A DNA stretch of 41,406 nt from a virus. A program made the position numbers and the translations under genes. The notes beneath the pieces are model-generated. The model had not been told where the DNA came from. It saw only the letters and a list, made by a program, of their open reading frames with translations, and ran no database searches. The first letter of the stretch is position 1. Each line of letters opens with the position of its first letter. Shown here piece by piece: positions 25,600 to 36,073 of the stretch. Location of the stretch: IMG/VR virus record IMGVR_UViG_3300031654_000010, positions 1 to 41,406 of that record. The stretch is one strand, 5' to 3'.

Positions 25600-28500
25600 C
25601 TATTTCATAGCCTTGAGTCTCTTAGAAATCTCTTCCTTCAGCCTCTCTATCTCGGCCCTCTTTTTTGAATAATCTATTGCAAATTTCTCAGCAGTTGTCA
25701 TCCCGGCTTCCTTGTCGTACTGCTCTATTGTCTTTGACACTGCGCCGATAAGAAACAGCCAGGCATCCAACTTCGGATGGCTTCGCCTGAACTCACGCCT
25801 TGCTGCAATTTTACCCATTTCAGCAGAGCCGATGATTTGGTCATAAACCAGATACATTTTGTAGACATCTCTGGGAGGGACCTTACTGAAATCCTTTGGT
25901 TGCCATTCGCCTTTATCTACCATTTCTTTATAAAACTCAGGATGCTCCATGAGATACCAGTCATCTTCAAACCAGTATTTCTCCCATGATGGTTTGCCTT
26001 TAGCAGTGATTCCCTTATAACCGACATAATCTGGCACAAACTCTTCCTGACCTATAAAAAGTAAGTAAGCGTCCTGCTCCCATCTGGCTTTCTGAAAATC
26101 GGGATTACGTATCAGCAATCCCTCCCTTACTTCAGCCCTTCTTTCTTTATCAGAAATGTAGTTCGGCGATGTTCCCTGACCGTAAGATTCCCACTCTTCA
26201 AATAAGTCCTGAAACTCCATATAAATCTGGTCGTATCTTTTATCAGGTACTTTGGTCTGGTCAATCTCATCCCTTACGTTATCGCCCATAATTTCAGGGT
26301 CGGTTAAGATTGCATAGAGTTCCGGATTGTCAAGAAGATAATGTTCCTTGATATACCCCTTGCTTGATAGTTCATAGAAGTCCACGTATCTATCCCTAAC
26401 AGAATCGGTTTTTCTGGGAGAAGGTATATCTAAAAAATAGAAATCCCTCTGCCTTCTGGCTATACGGTAATCGGGATTATCTCTAAGGTAATTGGCTCTG
26501 GCATCGCCTTCTGCTGACAGCTCATTGTAGAATTTGTCCTGCTCTCGCCACTCGACATTGATTCTAAGAACATCCTCATTCCAGTCCTTGCCATCATCGG
26601 TGAGAATTCCATTATCCAGAGCCCACTGATGGACTTCAGGATTATCAATAAGCCAGACTTTAGCCTCTGAGCTACTACCTCCATACTCATCCACTATCCT
26701 ACCTCTCTCTACCCAAAGCTCAACCTGATTCTTAGCAGTTTGCCCACTCAACGACCTATTGAGGACATTAAGAACGTTAAAATAACCAGTTAAAGCGCTC
26801 CGAACTGCTACTGGCGATACCTCCATCTCCTCTTTAGAGGCAGTGCCCGATTCTAGTCTCCTCAGCCATGCTGTATCTGCCTTAATATTTTCTTCAATTA
26901 GAACAATAGAACTTTTAATATTCTCCTTATTTATAACGCCAGACTTTATCTCAGTCAGATTGGCAAGAATCTCATCATACCAACCCATCACTTTCTTATC
27001 CCATTCTTCGCCCCATTTTAGATTCTCGTGGGTCTTTCTTGAGCGTTGAATCTGGTCAATCGCATATTTAATCTTTACTTCTTTATACAAATCCCACTCA
27101 ATATCCGCTTGGCTCAATTCAGTAGTTAGACCATTCTCAAATGCATCAATCCTCCTCATATCATCAACCCACTGAGGGTTGTCAGCCTTTAATTTAGCCC
27201 TCTCTTCGTCTGTTTCAAGGGAATCATACTGCTCGAATAGCGGTCTGTGCTTTATTTTCAATTCCAGTGATTCTGGTGGCGTTTCTATGGGTTCTCTGCC
27301 AAGCCATTCCCTGAGTTCATTATCCTTAGACATAAGCAACTGGACTTCCCAACTGTTGTAGCCTGACTCCTCGCCTTTATCAAGGTAATCAAAGTAGTTC
27401 TTGACTGATGCTTCAGGAGGAAGTGTCATTTCAGGGACGGCATTATCTGGTATATCCAAATCATTGAGAATCCTGTTGAACTCGTTATAGGCTTCCATAG
27501 TGTAGATTTTAGCCTGTCCCCAGACAGCCAGTTGAGCATTTTCCTTCGGATGATTCCTGAGATAGTCCTGCTTGAGATTAACACCTATCTCGGATTTATG
27601 TTCCTCAAGAAATTCTGCCTGCTTTACCTCGTCAGTTATTGACCAGTATTCGTTTAGCAGGGCGAACTGTCTTTGGGTGAAGTTGCCGAGTTCCGCATCC
27701 CTGTATTTATTATCAAACTCCTTTAGAGCTTCTTCATCACCAGATTCGACAACTTTCTCCCTATCCTTCCACATCTGGTAATAGTCGGCAAAAGTAGTCC
27801 CTTTATCCGGGTCCGCATTGATGGAGGCCAGACTTTGATTCGGCAGAACTACCAAATCATCTCTGATTAACATTGCTTCAGCAATAGCTCTTATGTAAGG
27901 CGGATATCCCTTCTTTTCTGTCAGGGATTCCGGGTCAACATCTTTGAATTGCGAAGCGGTATCAGCCCAGAAGTCCGCCGTATCGTAATAAGGTTCGGTA
28001 ATACCATAAGCAAGATTATCAGTGTATTTAGGTATTCCGAGTTTATCGAAGTTTTCCTCCCAATCTCCGGTGTATGTCTGAACGCCCTCGCCATACCATC
28101 CAAGAGGAGTTGCTATCGCTGCACCCTTCCATCCTTCGCCTTCAAAGGCTTCCCAGACATCTTGAATCATAAAAGGCAAAACTCTATCAAGCCACTGTCT
28201 CGCATTAGTAACTTCAACAACTTCTCCTAAAAAGTTTCGACCAGTCCAGAAATCAATTAATGTGCTGAATAAAGGAGATAATGAACCTCTTGTAAAAGTT
28301 TCCTGTGCCCTTATTGGGTCAACATCGTATTCCGCCCCAGTTACAGAAGATATACCAGTACCATTACAAAGGCGGGCATATAGAACGACAAACTGTCGGT
28401 ATCCAGCCCAGGGGTCAATTCTAATCTTACCAATACGGGCACTCATAAACTCAGCATTGCGTGGGTCTGTCTCTAAGTCCCAAAGACCAAGCCAAGCACC

Positions 28501-31500
28501 GAGGAACATTATCCCGCCAATCTCAGCATTTATGAGTAGAAAGTCCTTCCATGCTTCTTTCATTACTCTGGGATTAAAACCAATCTTACCTTCACGAACA
28601 TGGATTCCAAGTAGATGTTTCGGCAAAAGAAATCTACCTAATTTAGACCTCATAGCAAAGAATATGGCATTCATAGCTGGTGCTAATCCTGAGAACTGTT
28701 TTAGGTTTGCCCTCTGAATAAAATCACCAAGCATGGATTGGTGGTCAGTCATCTCCTGAATAATATCAAATGCTTCACCTTCCTTGAGCTTTATCTCTCC
28801 AGAGGCTATCTTTTCAGCCCTACGCAGGGTCTCCGCATACTTGATATCAAGAACTCCAGCAACAATCTCATTCGTACCAGAAACAAATGCTCTTTCAAAT
28901 GGTTTAATATGCCACAACTTAGAGGTTATTCTCGGAATAAGTCTCTCGACTGTAGGGAAACCAAACTCCTCAGCACCTCTCCATTGCTCTGTTCCCTTTT
29001 CCATTTCCCAGCTAGGTACTCTTAGCGGGTCATGTCCAGTTTCAATTCTAATCTGCTCGTATATTGGAAACCATGGTCTCCTTTTTATCCGTTCCCTAGC
29101 TGCCTCAGCATCCTTCTGACTAAACATAGTCTGATAGGAAACAACTTGCCCTTTCCATGCCACAAAAGGATGACCAGCAGATAATACTTTAGATTGCCTC
29201 AAGAAAGAGTTATCCAGCGTTGCTTTAGTGGCTCTAAGAAAGTTACCAATATCTATTGGAGACCAAAGAATTTCCTTAAATATCCTGTTCAACATTCTTT
29301 GTTCCATAAAGTTGAACATTGGCGGTTTCTTAAAAGCATCAGAAATAGGTTTATCGAATCTTGTAGGAGGTACAGGCGGATACGCATCATCTCTGGCTTT
29401 CATCCGCTCTAACTGGTATTCATCAAATGTTAGTTCGCCTTTAGAAAACCTCTCGCCTAGTTCAAGTTCGGCTTTAGCAAACTGCAAATCGGCAGGATTT
29501 CTCAAATCAGTAACTTGTGGATTATTAAATTCTGGCTCAAGTAATGTTTTATAGCCTTGTGGGATGTCAGACAACTTTCTGAGATAATCTGCCGTTTCCT
29601 GGTCTATCGGTATCGGCTCCCTGCCTATCTCATGGTACAGACCTTCAACCACATCTTCCAAAGGCTTTTTCTCGGTAGCAATTTTATCTATGGCCTTGAG
29701 AACCTTCGGCTGGTCGCCGAAAACCCTCTGTAATCTGGTATAAGCAGACCTGCCAGTTACTCCGGGTTCTCTCGGTATAGTTCTACCAGTCAGAGCATTT
29801 GTCAGAGCCGTTACAGTCGAAGCCATCTCAAACGGTTCGTTCTTTGTTACATGGTAGACTTTAGCGAATAGCGCATCTCTTAAATCATTCGTCATACCCT
29901 CAAAATACTCAGTTGCAGCAGCAGGCAGTTCACCGGCAAGCGTATCGCTTATTGCCTGCTTCATTGCCTCTTCAGAATTTAATCCTTTGGTTACTATAAG
30001 CTCCTGCGCTCTTGACTTCAGATTTTCCGCCCTTCCAGCCCTTGTCTCTCGCCTTAATTCCCTTGTCAGTTCCCAAGCCCTGACTGTAGTAGGCTCATTG
30101 ATATAGTCAGCGAAGAATCCCACCAAAGCATTTATCTGCTTCATGTTATATTTTGGCTGTCCGGTAATAGCCTGGTTTTCAGCTACTTCCTGGCTTGATA
30201 ATTCAGTCTGCGGTTCTAATGGTTTCTCAGTAAAATGTCTTTTAATATCAGATTGAAGTTCGTTTATTTTCCTCTTTTCCTGCCTGATATCCATAACCCT
30301 ATCGGCAATCTCGTCAGGAGTCATATTAAAACGCTTTGTCAAATCGTCAAGAGCAACATCTCTTGGCACTCTGTTATACTGCGGAGTTCCCTTCTGAGTA
30401 TATTCGCTGAAATCATGTCCGGGGAATAAAGACTGAGCCTGTTTGAAAGTGAAGTATTCAGGGAATGTCTGTTCTCTGATGGAGATAAAAGCATCCAGCC
30501 CGACATTCTTACCGCCAAGTTTGAACTTTGCTTGAGCTACTGGGTCGGTCTTTTGAGTAACTTTCAATCCCTCAAGTTCAGCCTGCGCTTCGTAAGCCTC
30601 TTTAGCTTCTGCAGGTGCTTCTTCGGCAGACTGTCTAGCCTGCTGAAGTTTAAGCTGGTCTTCCATTGAAATCTGGACTATCTTACCCTTGCCAGCAGGT
30701 CTCACTTCCTTCTCGGTTACGCCTTCAATCATGGCAGGCTGATAGCCAGCTTCAGGATATCCAGCTTCGGCTTTGGGAGTAGGCGTTTTTAATTCGGTTA
30801 TTTCATTTGCTAGAGACGCTATTTCATCTTGGACAGCAGCTATCTCTTTATTAACTTTAGTTCTTTCAGCCCCTTTGAGTCCCTCAGCTTTACTAAAGAG
30901 GTCGGTTTGCTTTATTTTTAATTCTTTTATCTCTTGCTGTAAGACATCAACCCTATCAAATCTTTCCTTTACAGACATTCCAGTTGTTACTTCAGTTACA
31001 GCTTCAGGCATACCAGCTTCAGCTTTGGGGATTGCTGGAGATAGCTTAAATTCAGACTCATATGTTCTGGCATACTTAATAGCTTCTTCCATAGTATTTC
31101 TGGTGCCAGCTAGTTTACCATCTGGTCTATATACATCAAACTGACCTGATATCTCCTGAACTTTATATCCTTCTGGAATTTTCAGTTCTTCAGGTTTTTC
31201 CCCTAGTATTTCAAAAGCACCCCGTTCAGGTCTGACTCTGGCTTCCTCGATAGCTTCACTGATTTTCGTTTCTACATCTGCGCGGATTGAAGGTTTAATA
31301 CTTATGCCAGCACCAGTTAGACCAGGAAGGAGATTTGCAATGGCAGTCTTAACCGCAATGTCAGGCAGGTTTGCCAAGATGTCTCTATTCTCATCGTAGA
31401 CTTTCACCGCAGCGTTAGCCACGACTTCCTGCATTACTTCGGTCGCTGTCTCTGAAAACTCACTGATAGTAAAGTTCCTGCCGAACTTTTTTATAACTTC

Positions 31501-32796
31501 AAACAAAGTCCGCTTTACAAGCTGCTTTGATGCTTCCTGCTTAAATTTTCTGAAAAGCACAGGACTAGCCATTTTAAGCAATGGTATTCTACCGGCACTT
31601 TCAAGAAGCCCTATGATAGTACCTGCAAAAAGAGCAAGATATCGAGCTTTGTCTTTAGGAGCACCGGCAGCTATCAGGTCTTCATATACCTGCATTCCTT
31701 CTACGGGACCCATGATAGCCGTACTTCCGACTATAAAAGCACCCCCTGTCCCCCCTGTCAGAAGTGAAACACCAGCTATAGTAACTATAAACGGAATAAT
31801 GTTAGCCAGCTCATAGGCGTAATATCTTGGGTCTTTCAACAATTCAGGATGCTGGAAAGCACCTTCCTGGAATTTAATATCGGGTACTATCTGGGGATTA
31901 GCCTTAATCCATTCCCCTAACTCTTCCTTGTTTTCTGTATAAAGCCAGTGCATATCCTCCCGAGCTTGCCTGTTCTGCTCATTTATCGTCTCGCCGAACT
32001 CACCTAAAAATCCTTCAGGCAATTCCGGGTAAAGCATCGGTATTAAAACTTCCAGAACGAAGTTCTCTCCCGATTCCCACATAGTCCTCGATGTAAAGAC
32101 CACAGTATCCCAGAAGTCCTTGAATATGTTTTCCTCTGGCGTAACTTCAATCTGTTTCGTGACCTGATTATAAAAGCCAACCCTATCACCTTTATCGTCA
32201 TAAGCGATATTAGTGCTTGCGTCAAGGAAGCAGAGTTTTCTTACAGGAACTCCGTCCTCAATGACCGTTACGGTTGATATAGGAGTCTCAACAGGTGGCA
32301 ATTCTGCAAATACGAGGTCAATATCTCTTTCGTTCTCAAGCAGAAATCTAAGGACATTTTCGGTATCCTCATTCCTTCCCATTGCCTTGATATCCTCAAA
32401 GAAATCTTCTGGATGCTCAAGAGCGAAAGTATGTAAAGTTTCAGCAACCATCTGCGGTATTTCCAACTCTGAATAACCGTAACTGGCTTCAGGTCTGAAC
32501 ATCTCGGGGTAAAGTGTTTTTAGAGACTCCGATACTGGAACAGGCAACTCAAAAGGCTTTTCAGGCTCCTCTTCTTCGGGAACAGGAATCTCACCGTATC
32601 CGGTAATCCCAGGCACAACTGGTTCTAAAAGGAAGTCCTCACCTTCCGTAGTTTCAAAGCCAAGCTCTTTAGCCTGATAAGGTTTTAGCCATAGAGGTCT
32701 TGTTAGCTTTTTCTCGGCAAGCGTTCCCTCAGCCTTATAGCGTTTTAGTAGATTAAATTGAGTTTCGCTTATATATTCTCTAGTCTCTGAAACCAT
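25600..32796 (-). CDS. Giant virion/polyvalent-type protein (2,398 aa)
   Basis: This protein takes 17% of the genome. An acidic N-terminal part leads to hydrophobic segments at about 335-370 and 395-405 (IIPFIVTIAGVSLLTGGTGG), which could insert in a membrane. The middle (about 590-900) has coiled coils. A region at about 1150-1560 resembles the alpha-helical parts of large polyvalent or internal virion proteins, with another hydrophobic stretch (EIGGIMFLGAWLGLWDL). From about 1750 to 2345 there are at least eight degenerate repeats with NP or HP turns (for example DNPEVHQWAL, DNPDYRIARR, RNPDFQKARW). Its place right after the portal suggests it is packed in the head and injected with the DNA. 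No enzyme motif was found by eye. Confidence 0.7.
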   Translation of the reverse strand: MVSETREYISETQFNLLKRYKAEGTLAEKKLTRPLWLKPYQAKELGFETTEGEDFLLEPVVPGITGYGEIPVPEEEEPEKPFELPVPVSESLKTLYPEMFRPEASYGYSELEIPQMVAETLHTFALEHPEDFFEDIKAMGRNEDTENVLRFLLENERDIDLVFAELPPVETPISTVTVIEDGVPVRKLCFLDASTNIAYDDKGDRVGFYNQVTKQIEVTPEENIFKDFWDTVVFTSRTMWESGENFVLEVLIPMLYPELPEGFLGEFGETINEQNRQAREDMHWLYTENKEELGEWIKANPQIVPDIKFQEGAFQHPELLKDPRYYAYELANIIPFIVTIAGVSLLTGGTGGAFIVGSTAIMGPVEGMQVYEDLIAAGAPKDKARYLALFAGTIIGLLESAGRIPLLKMASPVLFRKFKQEASKQLVKRTLFEVIKKFGRNFTISEFSETATEVMQEVVANAAVKVYDENRDILANLPDIAVKTAIANLLPGLTGAGISIKPSIRADVETKISEAIEEARVRPERGAFEILGEKPEELKIPEGYKVQEISGQFDVYRPDGKLAGTRNTMEEAIKYARTYESEFKLSPAIPKAEAGMPEAVTEVTTGMSVKERFDRVDVLQQEIKELKIKQTDLFSKAEGLKGAERTKVNKEIAAVQDEIASLANEITELKTPTPKAEAGYPEAGYQPAMIEGVTEKEVRPAGKGKIVQISMEDQLKLQQARQSAEEAPAEAKEAYEAQAELEGLKVTQKTDPVAQAKFKLGGKNVGLDAFISIREQTFPEYFTFKQAQSLFPGHDFSEYTQKGTPQYNRVPRDVALDDLTKRFNMTPDEIADRVMDIRQEKRKINELQSDIKRHFTEKPLEPQTELSSQEVAENQAITGQPKYNMKQINALVGFFADYINEPTTVRAWELTRELRRETRAGRAENLKSRAQELIVTKGLNSEEAMKQAISDTLAGELPAAATEYFEGMTNDLRDALFAKVYHVTKNEPFEMASTVTALTNALTGRTIPREPGVTGRSAYTRLQRVFGDQPKVLKAIDKIATEKKPLEDVVEGLYHEIGREPIPIDQETADYLRKLSDIPQGYKTLLEPEFNNPQVTDLRNPADLQFAKAELELGERFSKGELTFDEYQLERMKARDDAYPPVPPTRFDKPISDAFKKPPMFNFMEQRMLNRIFKEILWSPIDIGNFLRATKATLDNSFLRQSKVLSAGHPFVAWKGQVVSYQTMFSQKDAEAARERIKRRPWFPIYEQIRIETGHDPLRVPSWEMEKGTEQWRGAEEFGFPTVERLIPRITSKLWHIKPFERAFVSGTNEIVAGVLDIKYAETLRRAEKIASGEIKLKEGEAFDIIQEMTDHQSMLGDFIQRANLKQFSGLAPAMNAIFFAMRSKLGRFLLPKHLLGIHVREGKIGFNPRVMKEAWKDFLLINAEIGGIMFLGAWLGLWDLETDPRNAEFMSARIGKIRIDPWAGYRQFVVLYARLCNGTGISSVTGAEYDVDPIRAQETFTRGSLSPLFSTLIDFWTGRNFLGEVVEVTNARQWLDRVLPFMIQDVWEAFEGEGWKGAAIATPLGWYGEGVQTYTGDWEENFDKLGIPKYTDNLAYGITEPYYDTADFWADTASQFKDVDPESLTEKKGYPPYIRAIAEAMLIRDDLVVLPNQSLASINADPDKGTTFADYYQMWKDREKVVESGDEEALKEFDNKYRDAELGNFTQRQFALLNEYWSITDEVKQAEFLEEHKSEIGVNLKQDYLRNHPKENAQLAVWGQAKIYTMEAYNEFNRILNDLDIPDNAVPEMTLPPEASVKNYFDYLDKGEESGYNSWEVQLLMSKDNELREWLGREPIETPPESLELKIKHRPLFEQYDSLETDEERAKLKADNPQWVDDMRRIDAFENGLTTELSQADIEWDLYKEVKIKYAIDQIQRSRKTHENLKWGEEWDKKVMGWYDEILANLTEIKSGVINKENIKSSIVLIEENIKADTAWLRRLESGTASKEEMEVSPVAVRSALTGYFNVLNVLNRSLSGQTAKNQVELWVERGRIVDEYGGSSSEAKVWLIDNPEVHQWALDNGILTDDGKDWNEDVLRINVEWREQDKFYNELSAEGDARANYLRDNPDYRIARRQRDFYFLDIPSPRKTDSVRDRYVDFYELSSKGYIKEHYLLDNPELYAILTDPEIMGDNVRDEIDQTKVPDKRYDQIYMEFQDLFEEWESYGQGTSPNYISDKERRAEVREGLLIRNPDFQKARWEQDAYLLFIGQEEFVPDYVGYKGITAKGKPSWEKYWFEDDWYLMEHPEFYKEMVDKGEWQPKDFSKVPPRDVYKMYLVYDQIIGSAEMGKIAARREFRRSHPKLDAWLFLIGAVSKTIEQYDKEAGMTTAEKFAIDYSKKRAEIERLKEEISKRLKAMK

Positions 32797-32949
32797 CTAC
32801 TTCCTCGGTAGTCTATTCTTCCTGTTCAAAATGGATTGCCTTAACGCTCCGGAGAGCAAATTACTGCTACCAATCGGCTTTTGCTTTACTAAAGCTCTAT
32901 TGATAATATCCTGAGATAGCTTCTGTAGTTCTTTATCAATGAATGGCAT
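32797..32949 (-). CDS. Small hypothetical protein (50 aa)
   Basis: ATG 32949 follows GGAAGAGGAGGTATAG. The 50-residue basic, helical product (ELQKLSQDIINRALVKQKPI) ends exactly where the giant gene begins (TAG then ATG), so the two are coupled. It lies between portal and giant gene. Function is unknown; it may be a small chaperone or linker of the head complex. Confidence 0.65.
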   Translation of the reverse strand: MPFIDKELQKLSQDIINRALVKQKPIGSSNLLSGALRQSILNRKNRLPRK

Positions 32950-32954
32950 TAAAT

Positions 32955-34733
32955 CTATACCTCCTCTTCCATTTCGCCGGCTCCAGGCGGTTCTTGTTTC
33001 CTGGTTGTTCTGACCGCCCCTTCAACCGGTGCGCCCTGACCTATCATTAAGGCATCGGCTTTCTGCTCCGGTGATGCTTCGGGAATTTCAACGCCACTCA
33101 ATCTGGCTACTTCTCTCTTTGCTGTTCCTTCAAGAGTCTGACCGACCTCAATCAGAAGAATCTTGGCTTCGTCTTTCCTGCCCTGTTTATCAAGAGCCTC
33201 AGCCTGCTGGAAAAGTGCCAGCGCCCTGCTGACTTTCTGAGCCGTCTGAATAAGGTACTTCTCATCAATGTCGTCATAGTCCCGATATCTCAGAATGTTC
33301 TTTCTGATAGACCTGTCATCCATCCATCTCTGAGCCATATTAGCCAAGCCGTAAGCTGCTGCCGTTTCCTCCGGCAGAGCTGTGAGATATTCAAAGTCCA
33401 TCGTATAATCGCCGGCCAAATCCTCCGCCGTATAAGTCCTCTTCTTGCCAGTCCTGCCAATGTCAGCAGTCATATTGAATGTCTCAAACTGCCAACGAGC
33501 TTCCTTGAAGCACATCCGCTTGAACCTCTCCATAGTCTTTATCCTTGGAGTAAACACCTGTCTGGATGCACCGGCCAGAGTAGCGATAGCTACCTGTGAT
33601 AGCTGGAACTGCAGGTTTCCCCAGTCTATATGGCTTATTGAACCTCGCTGAATAGCACCGCCCAGCATAGCCTGGAAGAATCTGGTTGAAGACTGAATAT
33701 CGGGACCCTCTATCTTCTGCAATCCTTCCTCAGTTTCAATAGCAAGAATACGACCCAGCCTGTAAAGCGGCTCGTCAGGAAGTTTCTTGCCCGATTTGCT
33801 TTTAAGAACCTGCGGCGGAGCCAGCGAAAGCATATTCATTGTCTCAAGTATGGAAGCTATACGGTTGGTTTCAGGGTACAATTCCCTGTTTGCCGAGAAT
33901 ATCGAGTCTCCCCTCATTCTCCTTGCTCTGTCTGAGGTGTCCAAAAATGTTCCCTGCTGGCATAACTGAATTACAAAAGGTGGGTGAAGCAATTTATTGG
34001 GAATCGAATCATAGTATTTACCGTCAAGGAATATGGTTTCATTAAAGCCGTCCCAAGAATCCCATCGTGTTATAGAATCTCCGATAGGCACATAGTCCGG
34101 GTATTCCTCCTTGCACATCGCTTTATCCAGAGTATCCCAGAAAGCTACTTTTGAAAGACCTCTTGAACCCACGCTGTAAATGCACTTCCGCATATCAATC
34201 GGAACTATATCAACATCGAAGCCGAATTTATCCTGTGATAAGAGAATCCTCGCTCCGACCCTGCCTCTGATTGCGATTTGCTCCCAGAGGTATGTATCTA
34301 AATCAGGCATAAGAACCTGGTTGAGATTTTCATTTGCAATATAAATCAGGTCTGTCCACCAGTCCTCGATAACCTTAGTCTCATGGCCGTCAAGCTCTCT
34401 GCCGTTTCGCTGACCGTTAATCTCTATAAGCTCTTCGGATTCATTAAGGACAGCCAGCACCCTTTCGCCGAATACCCGGGCATCGTTCATTGTTACGCTG
34501 ATAACGTCATCCAGTTCTTCTCCCTTAGCGTCCCTGAGAATATATGGGTCTTGAACCCACAGCTTCTCGTCCTCATCCATGCGCTGAAATATATGCTTGC
34601 CCCACTCAGCATTGACGGAGTTTATCCATTGCATAGTCTCATCATCAGATACAAGGGAAACAGGCATCTGAGCCGTTAAAGAAGTTGATTGCGGAACTGC
34701 TTTACTTCCTTTGAGGTCTTTGATTTTCGTCAT
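32955..34733 (-). CDS. Portal protein
   Basis: The 592-residue protein follows TerL with a one-base overlap, the usual portal position. The clip/wing-like parts include IAIRGRVGARILLSQDKFGF and ITRWDSWDGFNETIFLDGKY. A long helical stem is seen around LYPETNRIASILETMNMLSL and ATLAGASRQVFTPRIKTMER, followed by a charged helical C-terminus. Twelve copies would form the DNA channel at one capsid vertex. The length is in the range of podovirus and siphovirus portals. Assignment is by place and general pattern, with no single decisive motif. Confidence 0.75.
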   Translation of the reverse strand: MTKIKDLKGSKAVPQSTSLTAQMPVSLVSDDETMQWINSVNAEWGKHIFQRMDEDEKLWVQDPYILRDAKGEELDDVISVTMNDARVFGERVLAVLNESEELIEINGQRNGRELDGHETKVIEDWWTDLIYIANENLNQVLMPDLDTYLWEQIAIRGRVGARILLSQDKFGFDVDIVPIDMRKCIYSVGSRGLSKVAFWDTLDKAMCKEEYPDYVPIGDSITRWDSWDGFNETIFLDGKYYDSIPNKLLHPPFVIQLCQQGTFLDTSDRARRMRGDSIFSANRELYPETNRIASILETMNMLSLAPPQVLKSKSGKKLPDEPLYRLGRILAIETEEGLQKIEGPDIQSSTRFFQAMLGGAIQRGSISHIDWGNLQFQLSQVAIATLAGASRQVFTPRIKTMERFKRMCFKEARWQFETFNMTADIGRTGKKRTYTAEDLAGDYTMDFEYLTALPEETAAAYGLANMAQRWMDDRSIRKNILRYRDYDDIDEKYLIQTAQKVSRALALFQQAEALDKQGRKDEAKILLIEVGQTLEGTAKREVARLSGVEIPEASPEQKADALMIGQGAPVEGAVRTTRKQEPPGAGEMEEEV

Positions 34734-36073
34734 TAAACCCTCCTGCCCACGGGAGCCTTTTCGGTATCTCCTGGCACTGCCGATATCGGCCTGAACTGTG
34801 TCATCATATATCTCTCGGCCGCCATGAAATGAAATATCTGCTCGTCCTCAATCTTGTTCTCGATCGGATTGTAGTTTGTATCCAGCTCCCTTGAGAAAGT
34901 CTGCTTCTCCGATATATAGTTCTGGCAAGTCCTGAAGACCTTATGCCTGTGCAACTTCTCAAATCCGTAGACCCTATTTATTTGCGACCAGACATCTCTA
35001 TCAAGCGGTTTATCAATCCTCCACCCAGCCTGTGTAAAGTCTCCTCGCCAGCCATCTTCTGTTGGCGAACCGCCCATCCTGGAGGCAATCCTTTCGCCTT
35101 TAGAAAGTTCAATCCAGTTTGTCACATGCTCGAAGGTAGAAAGCTGCCCCATTGCGTAATCGCGGTAAGTATAGAAAGTCCCCGTACTCGGGTCGTAAGC
35201 TCTCCATAGAGCCACAGTATTAACCGGCCCGAAGTCATGTCCAACGTATCTCGGCCACCCCGTGGGGATTTCAAAAGGTTCGATAACATCATTCACGGAA
35301 TCAAAAGCGTCATAAATCAGACCGGCTGGCTTGGAGAAACGCCCTCTGTGGAACATATCGAACTTCCACGCCGGCATGAGTTTCTGCATCCTCTGATATT
35401 CATCAAGAGGAAATGCCGGGTTAGCCGTAGAGTCGAACTGGATTACATCAATATCGCCATTCGGGTTTTTAACCCACTCGTCATAGATATCGGTCTTGAG
35501 CCAGCCAAGTCCGTAGAGCGTTGTCGTCATCAGAATGCGAGCCTTATTTATCAATGTCCTGCGCCTTACGGCTTCCCAGGTCTCTCTCTTAAACTGTTTC
35601 TGACCGCACTCATCCAGCCAAACGCCCTTGACGGTAGCTGACTCCATAGACTCGGGGTTCTGAGCCGAACCGATAAAGACCTTGGTATCTATATCCGAAT
35701 CGGGAAACATCACATAGTCGTTCTTTTTCCTTACAGTCTTCTTGGTAAAGAAGGTAAATATCTTCTTGTTGTCGTTATAAGTCCCATAGTGAAACAAGTC
35801 CTGAAATACATATAGAAATTCAGGCAGTAGCTTCCTATCGAGCAGAGGGAAAGTCGAAGTCCCGACCAGGTAATCTCCCGGCCCCCTTGTCCTTATCTCC
35901 CTATCAAGCCAGTGAGGTCCGAGTACGGTCTTACCGCCCTGACTACCCGCTTGCATATCTATTATCCGCTTCTTTGAAAGCCATGTCCTAGTCTGACCCG
36001 GGTGGAAATTAACCTTCAACTTACCGTCAGAGCTTATCTCACGGAAATGCTTTATCTCAGTCGCTTGAACCAT
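34733..36073 (-). CDS. terL: Terminase large subunit
   Basis: The 446-residue protein has the ATPase Walker A AGSQGGKT (42-49), Walker B GVWLDE (150-155) and the following coupling region (ILMTTTLYGLGWLK). The nuclease domain begins with YVGHDFGPVNTVALW (276-290, D280 as first metal ligand). It pumps DNA into the prohead and cuts it. It starts inside the preceding gene (22-base overlap) with AAGGTTG in front and is followed by the portal (TAATG). Key residues of both active sites appear present. Confidence 0.95.
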   Translation of the reverse strand: MVQATEIKHFREISSDGKLKVNFHPGQTRTWLSKKRIIDMQAGSQGGKTVLGPHWLDREIRTRGPGDYLVGTSTFPLLDRKLLPEFLYVFQDLFHYGTYNDNKKIFTFFTKKTVRKKNDYVMFPDSDIDTKVFIGSAQNPESMESATVKGVWLDECGQKQFKRETWEAVRRRTLINKARILMTTTLYGLGWLKTDIYDEWVKNPNGDIDVIQFDSTANPAFPLDEYQRMQKLMPAWKFDMFHRGRFSKPAGLIYDAFDSVNDVIEPFEIPTGWPRYVGHDFGPVNTVALWRAYDPSTGTFYTYRDYAMGQLSTFEHVTNWIELSKGERIASRMGGSPTEDGWRGDFTQAGWRIDKPLDRDVWSQINRVYGFEKLHRHKVFRTCQNYISEKQTFSRELDTNYNPIENKIEDEQIFHFMAAERYMMTQFRPISAVPGDTEKAPVGRRV

